The translations under genes were made by a program, and so were the position numbers. From Candidatus Zipacnadia bacterium (GTDB lineage: Bacteria; Armatimonadota; Zipacnadia; Zipacnadales; UBA5352): 9,162 bases of DNA. The stretch lies in NCBI GenBank assembly GCA_029820915.1, contig JALGUI010000078.1, forward strand, positions 1 to 9,162, read 5' to 3'. The notes beneath the pieces were generated by a model. The model was not told where the DNA came from, ran no database searches, and worked only from the letters and a program-made list of their open reading frames with translations. Positions 1 to 5,704 of the stretch are shown here, one piece after another. Each line of letters opens with the position of its first letter. The stretch's first letter is position 1.

Positions 1-126
1 CGCAACGGCTACGACTACGACCTGCAGCAGCAGGATCCGTGGCCGATGGAGCCGGGCCGCGACGGCTCTTTCCTGACCCGCGGCCAGCGCCGCGCCATGG
101 AGCAGCAGAAGCAGGAGGACGCCTAA
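1..126 (+). CDS. C-terminal end of an unidentified protein (partial)
   Basis: This reading frame is open from the first base of the window to a TAA at 124-126 and leaves 41 residues of an unknown gene whose start lies outside. The visible tail is hydrophilic, with Gln-rich stretches (QQQ near the start, EQQKQED at the very end), a Tyr/Asp-rich opening (NGYDYD) and no membrane segment or motif I can assign. It has the same strand and high-GC codon use as the following genes. A GC-rich inverted repeat begins directly after its stop codon, which fits the end of a transcription unit. I do not recognise the family. That it is coding rests only on the open frame and its position. Confidence 0.6.
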   Translation, partial: RNGYDYDLQQQDPWPMEPGRDGSFLTRGQRRAMEQQKQEDA

Positions 127-180
127 GGGCGCTCCCGCCCGCCGTCGAGTACGCCGAGGTAGGGGCGGGTGAGGGCGCCC
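127..180 (+). terminator. GC-rich inverted repeat after the first stop codon, possible terminator
   Basis: The arms start at the base after the TAA. Bases 127-132 (GGGCGC) pair with 175-180 (GCGCCC), and 134-140 (CCCGCCC) pair with 163-169 (GGGCGGG), with a small asymmetric internal loop and an apical loop of about 22 nt. No run of T follows, so it is not a textbook intrinsic terminator. It may stabilise the 3' end of the transcript or act with Rho. Confidence 0.4.
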
Positions 181-202
181 GCCGTCCAATTCCTTACTTG
201 GA

Positions 203-224
203 GTCCGGGCGCCCCCGCCCGGAC
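203..224 (+). repeat. Perfect 9-bp inverted repeat with 4-nt loop
   Basis: GTCCGGGCG (203-211) and CGCCCGGAC (216-224) are exact reverse complements around a CCCC loop. The hairpin lies between the upstream stop codon and the promoter at 280-308. It could be a second terminator-like stem for the upstream gene, again without a T tract, or a protein-binding palindrome. Only the inverted repeat is seen directly. Confidence 0.45.
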
Positions 225-279
225 CATCGACCCCGCCTGCTGCGCACAATCGGGATTCACCCCCAAGGCCCCCACGGCT

Positions 280-308
280 TTGACACCCTTGCTGCCTTGT
301 GCTATAGT
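280..308 (+). promoter_or_regulatory. Near-consensus sigma70-type promoter with extended -10
   Basis: TTGACA (280-285) is separated by exactly 17 bp from TATAGT (303-308), and TG at 300-301 one base before the -10 makes an extended -10. Transcription should start near base 315, giving a leader of about 67 nt before the GTG at 382. It is the only good promoter I see ahead of the stalk protein-cdd-deacetylase-mnmA cluster, so it probably drives all four genes. Confidence 0.8.
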
Positions 309-339
309 CACTGCGAGCAGAATCGCCAACTATCGGCCC

Positions 340-362
340 GCGGCGGCCCTTGGGGCCGCTGC
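340..362 (+). promoter_or_regulatory. 5' leader hairpin just upstream of a ribosome binding site
   Basis: GCGGCGGCCC (340-349) pairs with GGGCCGCTGC (353-362) over 10 bp with one G-U pair and a TTG loop. It lies in the predicted leader and ends about 4 nt before the purine-rich ribosome binding site (AGAGGGG near 367-373). It could modulate translation or mRNA stability. No ligand-binding riboswitch architecture is visible. Confidence 0.5.
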
Positions 363-381
363 GCCGAGAGGGGTGTTCACC

Positions 382-1200
382 GTGCTCGATGCCAGGCGCG
401 CGCTCGTGGTCATCGCCGCCATTCTCGCCGCCGCCACGGTCGCCACCGCAGGCACGCTGACCGTCCAGGGCGCCGGCGGCGTTTCGCTGGATATCACCTG
501 TGATGTGCCGCCCTCCGAGAGCGCCACTCCCGAGTTGAGCGGGCTCGTCAGCATCGCCCCGGTCTCCGAGCAGCTCCGCCAAGAGCCCATGGTGCTCTAC
601 GTCGATGGCGTGGTCCGCGGGCTCACCAGCGAGGCCGGCGGCCGGTTCCACCTGGACGCCACGGCCCTGGGTGAGGGCGAGCATGCGCTGCGCGTCGATG
701 CCCTGCGCGGCGAGCAGCTCCTGGCCTCGACCGGCGGCATCTCGGTCACCGTGCTTAGCGCCGCGGAGGCCGCGACCAGGCAGATCCCGCCACCCACCCT
801 CGGCGACGCGAGGCCTGCCTTCGTCAAGCTCTACCGGCCCCGCGTCTTCCGCGAGATCGTCTACTTCAACAACCGCGAGGGCGATCTCGAGAAGCACGCC
901 TTCGTCCGCAACGGGCGCGTCTACATCACGCTCACCGACCTCATGCGCCACATCGGCGGCACCATCATCTGGGGCCCCGACGATGACGACCTCGAGGTCG
1001 AGCGCAACGGCATCACCGTCCGGCTCTTCCCGAGCAGCCGGACCGTCTACGTCAACGGCGTTGCGCAGGCGCTCGACCGCACGACGCTGCGCAGACAGAA
1101 CCGGACCTACGTCCCGGTGCGGCCCTTCGCCGCGCTCTTCGGCATCGTGACCGAGTGGGACTTCCAGGACGATCGGGCGTACGTGACCTACCAGGAGTAA
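382..1200 (+). CDS. Secreted protein with Ig-like segment and C-terminal stalk domain (copper amine oxidase N-terminal-like)
   Basis: With the GTG at 382 the product is 272 residues. It opens with a Sec-type signal peptide: Arg residues at 5-6, then a hydrophobic Ala/Ile/Val core at about 7-21 and an ATA-G cleavage site near 23/24. Residues about 50-125 look like a small beta-sandwich (bacterial Ig-like), with VLYVDG and GEHALRVDAL. Residues about 170-270 match the stalk domain often annotated as copper amine oxidase N-terminal domain, with TVYVNG, RTYVPVRPFAALFG and a final Val-Thr beta strand. No catalytic domain is present, so an extracytoplasmic binding or structural role at the envelope is inferred. 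The start was chosen because AGAGGGG lies about 8 nt upstream and the signal peptide follows at once. GTG 373 is an alternative. The stalk-bearing deacetylase two genes downstream suggests a related job. Confidence 0.82.
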   Translation: MLDARRALVVIAAILAAATVATAGTLTVQGAGGVSLDITCDVPPSESATPELSGLVSIAPVSEQLRQEPMVLYVDGVVRGLTSEAGGRFHLDATALGEGEHALRVDALRGEQLLASTGGISVTVLSAAEAATRQIPPPTLGDARPAFVKLYRPRVFREIVYFNNREGDLEKHAFVRNGRVYITLTDLMRHIGGTIIWGPDDDDLEVERNGITVRLFPSSRTVYVNGVAQALDRTTLRRQNRTYVPVRPFAALFGIVTEWDFQDDRAYVTYQE

Positions 1201-1232
1201 CCGCACTCGCGCCCTGCGGTGGAGCGGTGGCA

Positions 1233-1649
1233 ATGCTCGAAGCACACGTCGCAGACGAGTTGCTGGCCGCGGCACGACAGGCGCGAGAGCGGGCGTACGC
1301 TCCATACTCGAACTTCGCCGTCGGCGCGGCCGCACTGTGCGCCGACGGTCGCGTTTTCGGGGGCTGCAACATCGAGAACGGCGCATTCGGGCCTACGGTG
1401 TGCGCCGAGCGGGTGGCGATGTTCTCGGCCGTCGCGGCGGGCTGCCGCGACATCCGCGCAGTTGCGGTGGTGGGCGAGCCCGAGCGTCTGCTCACACCGT
1501 GCGGGGTCTGTCGCCAAGTGATGGCGGAGCTGGCTCCGGAGGCCGAGGTGGTCATGGAGGGTGGGGGCGAGCGACTGGTCATGACCGTCGCGGAGCTGCT
1601 GCCCGAACCCTTCGAACTGCGTACGGAGCGCGGACGCACCACACGATGA
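1233..1649 (+). CDS. cdd: Cytidine deaminase
   Basis: This is a 138-residue zinc-dependent cytidine/deoxycytidine deaminase of the small homotetrameric class, which converts cytidine to uridine in cytosolic pyrimidine salvage. The family signatures are in order: YAPYSNFAVGAA at 22-33, the NIEN motif at 46-49, the zinc/catalytic C-A-E at 57-59 (Cys57 ligand, Glu59 proton shuttle) and P-C-G-V-C at 89-93 supplying Cys90 and Cys93. Length is typical of the class. The ATG at 1233 was chosen because GGTGGAG lies 9-10 nt upstream and family homology begins immediately. The longer frame from 1155 would overlap the preceding gene and add a tail unlike the family. It sits 32 bp after the stalk protein and 18 bp before the deacetylase, so co-transcription is likely, although function gives no obvious link. 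Confidence 0.95.
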   Translation: MLEAHVADELLAAARQARERAYAPYSNFAVGAAALCADGRVFGGCNIENGAFGPTVCAERVAMFSAVAAGCRDIRAVAVVGEPERLLTPCGVCRQVMAELAPEAEVVMEGGGERLVMTVAELLPEPFELRTERGRTTR

Positions 1650-1667
1650 CGCCGGGAGTGGTACGGG

Positions 1668-3194
1668 GTGGCCGGGTGCATCCGGCCCAGACAGGCTGGT
1701 AGTCGGTCCCTGCACACTCGCGCGCGGCTGGCCTGTCTGGCCGCGGTCGTGGGCGCGTCGTGCCTCGCCGCCGCCTGCCGGGCCGGGGTGCCCGCCGCAG
1801 TCAGGCCCGCGACGCTCGCGAGCGCCTCCTCGCAGCCGCCCGCCGCCGCCGGCCACCTCATCGAGATCACCGAAGTGCTCCCCACCTACGCCGCGCTGGC
1901 GAGCGGGCGGGGCCGCGTCGTCATGCCGGGCGTACACAGCACGCGCCGCGTGACCTTCGACCCGGCGACCGACCGGCCGGTTGGCATCGAACTCGCCCTC
2001 GCCCAGCCGCGGGTGGTCTACAGCCACTCCGAGCAGGGCGCCGAACGGGCGCCCCGCATGGCCCTGACCTTCGATGACGGACCCAACTCGACGTACACCC
2101 CGCAGATGCTGGAGATCTTCGGCCGGCACGGCGCGCGCTGCACGTTCTTCGTGCTCGGCGGCAACATCAGCGGACACAAGCAGCTCGTCCAGCGGATGGA
2201 GTTGGAGGGCCACGAGATCGGCATCCACACGTGGCGGCACCCGAACCTGACGCAGCTCTCCACCGACGCGATCCACGCCGACCTGGCGCGCTGCCAGGCC
2301 GCCCTCGACCCGCTCCTGCAGCGGCCCGTCCGCTGGGTGCGGCCGCCGTACGGCGCGATCAACTCCCGTGTGCGGGGCGCCATCAACGATGCGGGCTACC
2401 GGGTCACGATGTGGTCCATCGATCCCCTCGACTGGCAGCGCCCCGGCTCGTCGGTGGTCGCCGACCGGATCCTGCGCAACGCTCGCGACGGCGCCGTGGT
2501 GGTGCTCCACGACGGTGGCGGCAACCGTGCCGGAACCGTCGCGGCCATGCGCACCGTCGTCCCCGCGCTGATCGAGCGCGGCTTCGAGTTGGTGACCATG
2601 TCCGAGCTCGCCGGCCTCGCCGACCCGCCCCCCTCTGAGCGTGGCATGGTGCTGACCATCGCCGACCGGCGCTTCGTGGTCGAGAACGAGTTCGAGGACA
2701 TGCGCGTGCTCGTGGACGGCGTCGAGGTCGAGCTGGGCACGCCGCCCGTCAGGGCCGAGGGGCAGTTCCTCGTGCACGGCCGGCCCGTGCTGCAGGCGCT
2801 GGGGGCGGGGGTGGCCTGGGACGCCGAGAATCTGTCGGTCGAGTTCAGCGCGCCGCGCGGCGAGTTCGTGGTGCGCCTGAACAGCCTGCAGGTCACGCGC
2901 AACGGTCGGGAGATCTTCGTGCGCGTGCCCTCGGTCTTCTACCACAAGCTGGCGCTGCTGCCGGTGTGGCTGCTCGCCAACTCCTGCGGCGCCACCGTCG
3001 AGGTGGACGAGGAGGCGCGCGCCATCGAGTTCTTCACCGCGGCGTCCGCCCACCTCGGGCCGGGGCCGGCCAGGCCCGCCGCCCGGCTCGCGCTGCGCGG
3101 CCTCGATGGCATGACTGTGTGCGGCAGGCCCATTGACCGGTGGATGCGTCTCGGCCTCGTCGCCCTGGGGGCGCACGCCTCTGTCCTCATCTGA
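1668..3194 (+). CDS. Exported polysaccharide deacetylase (NodB/CE4) with C-terminal stalk domain
   Basis: The 508-residue product starts at GTG 1668, with GGGAG 9 nt upstream. The N terminus has basic residues, then a hydrophobic stretch at about 21-37 ending in AAAC. Cys37 makes a lipoprotein plausible but the lipobox is not ideal. The CE4 domain covers about 128-315 with all five motifs: TFDDGP at 134-139 (Asp136 base, Asp137 metal), H-T-W-R-H-P at 187-192 (His187 and His191 metal), R-P-P-Y at 225-228, D-P-L-D-W at 252-256 and L-H-D at 280-282 (His281). An active metal-dependent N- or O-deacetylase acting on peptidoglycan or an exopolysaccharide is therefore expected; the substrate cannot be read. 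Residues about 330-457 form a stalk domain (VLVDGVEVEL, LQALGAGVAWD), followed by a low-complexity tail of about 50 residues. That tail overlaps the likely mnmA start. Confidence 0.9.
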   Translation: MAGCIRPRQAGSRSLHTRARLACLAAVVGASCLAAACRAGVPAAVRPATLASASSQPPAAAGHLIEITEVLPTYAALASGRGRVVMPGVHSTRRVTFDPATDRPVGIELALAQPRVVYSHSEQGAERAPRMALTFDDGPNSTYTPQMLEIFGRHGARCTFFVLGGNISGHKQLVQRMELEGHEIGIHTWRHPNLTQLSTDAIHADLARCQAALDPLLQRPVRWVRPPYGAINSRVRGAINDAGYRVTMWSIDPLDWQRPGSSVVADRILRNARDGAVVVLHDGGGNRAGTVAAMRTVVPALIERGFELVTMSELAGLADPPPSERGMVLTIADRRFVVENEFEDMRVLVDGVEVELGTPPVRAEGQFLVHGRPVLQALGAGVAWDAENLSVEFSAPRGEFVVRLNSLQVTRNGREIFVRVPSVFYHKLALLPVWLLANSCGATVEVDEEARAIEFFTAASAHLGPGPARPAARLALRGLDGMTVCGRPIDRWMRLGLVALGAHASVLI

Positions 3195-4233
3195 CCTCGC
3201 CCGCGCGCGCCGTGTCGTGGTCGCCCTCTCCGGCGGCGTGGACAGCGCCGCTGCCGCGCTGCTCGCCGCGCGGCGGGGGATGCAAGTCATCGGCATCACG
3301 CTGGACACGCCCGGCGCCGAGCCCGAACAGGCGCGCGAGGTCTGCCGGCTGCTGGGGATCGAGCATTACGAGGTGGACGTAGCCGCGTTATTCGAGGAGC
3401 AGGTGGTCGGCCCGTTCGTGGCCTCCTACGCATCCGGGCGCACGCCCAACCCGTGCGTGGTGTGCAACCCGCGCGTCAAGTTCGCCACGCTTGCCCGGCT
3501 TGCCGACGAGCTGGACTGCGACGCAATCGCGACCGGTCACTACGCGCGCATTCGTGGTGAGGGCGCCGAGCACCACCTGCTGCGTGCGCTCGATCGCGGC
3601 AAGGACCAGTCATACGTGCTATACCACCTGGCCCAGCCGACGCTGGCGCGGCTGATGCTGCCTCTGGGCGAGCTCACCAAGGACGAGGTGCGCGACCTCG
3701 CCCATGACGCGGGCCTGCCCACCGCCGACCGGCCGGAGAGCCAGGACGCGTGCTTCGCCCCCGAGGGCGACGCAGGGGCCCTGGTCGAGGCGATCTGCCC
3801 GGAGGCGGGGCGCCCCGGGCCGATCCTGGATGCGGAGGGCAAGATGCTGGGCGAACACCGGGGCCTCGCGCACTACACCGTCGGACAGCGCCGCGGGCTG
3901 GGGCTGGGCGGTCCCGGCGGGCCCTACTACGTACTGCGCATCCTGCCCGAGCACAGCGCCCTCGTCGTGGGCGCCGAGAGGGAACTGTGGGTGGACGGCT
4001 GCGAGCTTGAGGCCGTGCATCTGGTCGGCTCGCCGCCGGGGCAAACCTTCGACGCGCGGGTGATGACGCGCTACCGGGGCACCGAGACGCCCGCTGCAGT
4101 CGAGCTGACCAGTGAGGGGGCCGTCGTGCGCTTCCGGCGACCGCACCGGGCCCCGGCGCCGGGTCAGTCGGCCGTCTTCTACCGGGGAGAGCGCCTCGTC
4201 GGCGGCGGCACCATCACTCCGCCGCCTGCGTGA
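3133..4233 (+). CDS. mnmA: tRNA-specific 2-thiouridylase MnmA
   Basis: MnmA adenylates U34 of Lys, Glu and Gln tRNAs and replaces O2 with sulfur in the cytosol. From TTG 3133 the product is 366 residues, near the usual length. The PP-loop SGGVDS is at 33-38, then GRTPNPCVVCNPRVKF at about 102-117, ATGHYARI at 133-140, GKDQSYVLYHL at 156-166, PESQDACF at 201-208 and HYTVGQRRGLGLG at 247-259. Cys111 and Cys207 match the paired active-site cysteines. Cys108 replaces the Asp found in the E. coli enzyme, giving a CxxC...C set. The start is uncertain. TTG 3133 has a weak GGCAGG upstream and overlaps the deacetylase by 62 bp. CTG 3181, preceded by GGGGG, would give a shorter N terminus closer to the family norm. 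Sulfur relay genes (iscS, tus) are not in the window. Confidence 0.93.
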   Translation: MTGGCVSASSPWGRTPLSSSDLARARRVVVALSGGVDSAAAALLAARRGMQVIGITLDTPGAEPEQAREVCRLLGIEHYEVDVAALFEEQVVGPFVASYASGRTPNPCVVCNPRVKFATLARLADELDCDAIATGHYARIRGEGAEHHLLRALDRGKDQSYVLYHLAQPTLARLMLPLGELTKDEVRDLAHDAGLPTADRPESQDACFAPEGDAGALVEAICPEAGRPGPILDAEGKMLGEHRGLAHYTVGQRRGLGLGGPGGPYYVLRILPEHSALVVGAERELWVDGCELEAVHLVGSPPGQTFDARVMTRYRGTETPAAVELTSEGAVVRFRRPHRAPAPGQSAVFYRGERLVGGGTITPPPA

Positions 4234-4287
4234 CGCCGCCGGGGCCACTTCAGGCGCGCGACCGACCCGCCGGTAAGGGGCTAGAGC

Positions 4288-5019
4288 GTGATTGATCTTC
4301 ACAACCACATACTGCGCTACGTGGTGCCCATCCACCGCACGGAGCCCGACATCGAGGTCGCCGTGCGCATGGCCGAGGTCGCGGCCGCGGACGGCATCCG
4401 CATCATCGTCTCGACGCCGCACTTCCGGCCGGCCGGCCTGGGCGGCGACCTGCGGGCGGTGGTCGAGATGCTGCGCGCCGGCGTGGTGGAACTCAACCGC
4501 GTGCTGCGCCAGCGGGGCATCGACATCGAGGTGGTGGGGGGCGCCGAGGTGCAGCTCTGGGAGGGACTGCCCGACCTGGCCACCGATGGGCTGCTGCCGA
4601 CACTCGGCGAGGGGCGGCACGTGATGGTGGAGCTGCCGATCGCCAGCTACGCGGCCTACGCCGAGCAGGTGCTGTTTGAGCTCCAGCTCAAGGGCTACCG
4701 GCCGGTCATCGCGCACTTCGAGCGCATGGCCGGCGCGCCGGTGCAGGGTACCCGCGCCGAGGAGCTGGTGGCGCGTGGCATCAAGCTGCAGGTCAACTGT
4801 GAGAGCCTGGCGGGGCGCCGCGGGCGCGAGGTACAGCACGCGGCCCACGAGCTGGTGCGCGACGGCCTGGCGGCGGCACTGGGCTCCGACGCACATGACC
4901 CCGGGGACCGGTCGCCGCGCCTGAGCGTCTGCCGGGGGGCGGTGAATCGGGCGGGTGGGCGTGGCGCCTTCCGCCGCCTGACGTGGGATCAGCCGTTGGC
5001 CATCATCGGCCGCGCCTAG
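4288..5019 (+). CDS. PHP-domain phosphatase, CpsB/CapC/YwqE-type tyrosine phosphatase family
   Basis: The 243-residue product starts at GTG 4288 with AAGGGG 7 nt upstream. It matches manganese-dependent PHP phosphatases that dephosphorylate bacterial tyrosine kinases controlling capsule or exopolysaccharide synthesis. Metal-site motifs appear in order: D-L-H-N-H at 3-7, S-T-P-H at 42-45, G-A-E at 85-87, Glu115 in VMVELP, I-A-H-F-E-R at 141-146 (His143, Arg146) and S-D-A-H at 200-203. The DDG loop that normally follows the first HxH motif is absent: residues 9-20 read through V-V-P-I-H-R and are about three residues longer than in the streptococcal protein. The active site is therefore altered, and substrate or activity may differ. 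No partner tyrosine kinase or capsule gene is visible. The envelope deacetylase upstream is the nearest contextual link. The 54-bp gap from mnmA shows no clear promoter. Confidence 0.82.
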   Translation: MIDLHNHILRYVVPIHRTEPDIEVAVRMAEVAAADGIRIIVSTPHFRPAGLGGDLRAVVEMLRAGVVELNRVLRQRGIDIEVVGGAEVQLWEGLPDLATDGLLPTLGEGRHVMVELPIASYAAYAEQVLFELQLKGYRPVIAHFERMAGAPVQGTRAEELVARGIKLQVNCESLAGRRGREVQHAAHELVRDGLAAALGSDAHDPGDRSPRLSVCRGAVNRAGGRGAFRRLTWDQPLAIIGRA

Positions 5020-5044
5020 CCCTGTGCGGCCGGAGGACCCCGGC

Positions 5045-5073
5045 TTGACTGAGCGGCGCCGGCATCCTACAAT
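5045..5073 (+). promoter_or_regulatory. Strong sigma70-type promoter of the ATP synthase operon
   Basis: TTGACT (5045-5050) and TACAAT (5068-5073) are separated by exactly 17 bp, each one base away from consensus. Transcription would start near 5080, so the leader would be only about 13 nt and begin at or next to the GGAGG ribosome binding site of atpZ. This places a dedicated promoter directly ahead of the atp genes and separates them from the upstream PHP gene. Confidence 0.8.
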
Positions 5074-5080
5074 GCCCCTC

Positions 5081-5085
5081 GGAGG
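5081..5085 (+). promoter_or_regulatory. Shine-Dalgarno site that fixes the atpZ start
   Basis: GGAGG ends 7 nt before the ATG at 5093. It supports that start over the longer in-frame reading from 5024 and over ATG 5072, which overlaps the promoter -10 box and would not be transcribed from it. With the predicted transcription start near 5080, the site would be at the extreme 5' end of the mRNA. Confidence 0.75.
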
Positions 5086-5092
5086 CGGCGGG

Positions 5093-5305
5093 ATGAAACG
5101 GTCGCGTTCGTCGCTCATCTCTGGGGCGGGGTACTGGCTGCTGGCGTGGGCCATCCCGATCTCCATCGCCATCGGCTGGGGGGGCGGCTGGTGGCTCGAC
5201 CAGCGTTTCGGCACCGAGCCCTGGCTCCAGGTCGTCGGCTTCCTGCTGGGGGCGGCGGCGGGCTTGGCACAAATCCTGCAGCTCTCGGGCAGCGATGACG
5301 AGTAG
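5093..5305 (+). CDS. atpZ: AtpZ/AtpI-family small membrane protein (ATP synthase gene 1)
   Basis: This 70-residue protein has two predicted membrane helices, about 12-34 and 43-63, joined by a short loop with WWLDQRFGTEPW. That loop matches the family pattern of Gly-rich helix, W/F-L-D-x-R-F-G-T and a second Gly/Ala-rich helix. Members sit at the head of F-type ATP synthase operons. Roles proposed for AtpZ/AtpI include helping c-ring assembly and Mg2+/Ca2+ uptake; neither can be read from the sequence. It is the first gene after the operon promoter, and its end overlaps atpI by 11 bp, so the two are probably translationally coupled. The short acidic C terminus (SDDE) is cytoplasmic or membrane-adjacent. 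Identification rests on size, topology, the loop motif and context. Confidence 0.85.
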   Translation: MKRSRSSLISGAGYWLLAWAIPISIAIGWGGGWWLDQRFGTEPWLQVVGFLLGAAAGLAQILQLSGSDDE

Positions 5306-5699
5306 ACTCGGGCCACGGCGGCTCAGGCGGGTCGTGGCGGTTGCCGGTGGGATTTCGCTGGCCGCCGTCGTGGCCGCCTATGCTTCGTGGGGCCCACTCG
5401 TCGCGCTGGGCTATGCCGGTGGCGTGCTCACCGGCGCGGGCATGCTCAGCGCTCTCGCTTTTGTACTCAGCCGACTCGTCGTGCCGCAGGACGAACGCAG
5501 GGGGCCCACGTGGCCATGGATGGTCCTGCACCTGGGTAAGTTCGGGCTCGCGGGGGCCGCCGCGTACCTTGTGATCGTTGTGTGGCACGGCAGCGCAGTC
5601 GCCTTTGCCGCCGGCTACACCGTCGCACTCATTGCCTTGCTGGTTGCCCTGGGCCGCAGCGGCACGGACATGCACACCGGTGGACCCACCTGGGATTGA
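5295..5699 (+). CDS. atpI: ATP synthase subunit I-like membrane protein
   Basis: The 134-residue product has four likely membrane helices (about 12-30, 35-58, 74-96 and 101-119), with a positively charged N terminus and a Lys near the middle of the third helix region (HLGKFGLAG). This fits the ATP-synt_I family found between atpZ and atpB. It is thought to aid assembly of the c-ring or stability of the complex rather than catalysis, and is often dispensable. Its ATG at 5295 lies inside the end of atpZ with no good Shine-Dalgarno site, so expression probably depends on coupling to atpZ translation. The sequence is poorly conserved in this family, so the call leans on topology and position. It ends 5 bp before atpB. 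Confidence 0.78.
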   Translation: MTSRLGPRRLRRVVAVAGGISLAAVVAAYASWGPLVALGYAGGVLTGAGMLSALAFVLSRLVVPQDERRGPTWPWMVLHLGKFGLAGAAAYLVIVVWHGSAVAFAAGYTVALIALLVALGRSGTDMHTGGPTWD

Positions 5700-5704
5700 C
5701 GCGC

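Noticed and set aside
169..381. A 71-residue N-terminal extension of the stalk protein from 169
   Set aside because: It would run through the promoter and leader hairpin and bury the signal peptide. GTG 382 has a ribosome binding site and an immediate signal peptide.
300..381. A riboswitch in the leader before the stalk protein
   Set aside because: The predicted leader is about 67 nt with one simple hairpin and matches no riboswitch core I know.
1188..3308. A 706-codon open frame on the minus strand opposite cdd, the deacetylase and the start of mnmA
   Set aside because: It is a mirror of strongly GC-biased codons on the + strand. Its translation is Arg/Gly/Ala/His-rich with no recognisable domain, while the + strand frames contain full enzyme motifs.
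3619..5316. A 565-codon open frame on the minus strand opposite mnmA, the PHP gene and atpZ
   Set aside because: It spans several unrelated + strand genes and a promoter, has low-complexity composition and shows no family motif. It is a GC-driven shadow.
5582..5704. A 41-residue N-terminal extension of AtpB from ATG 5582
   Set aside because: It lies within atpI and reads as Arg/His-rich out-of-frame sequence. Family similarity starts at ATG 5705.
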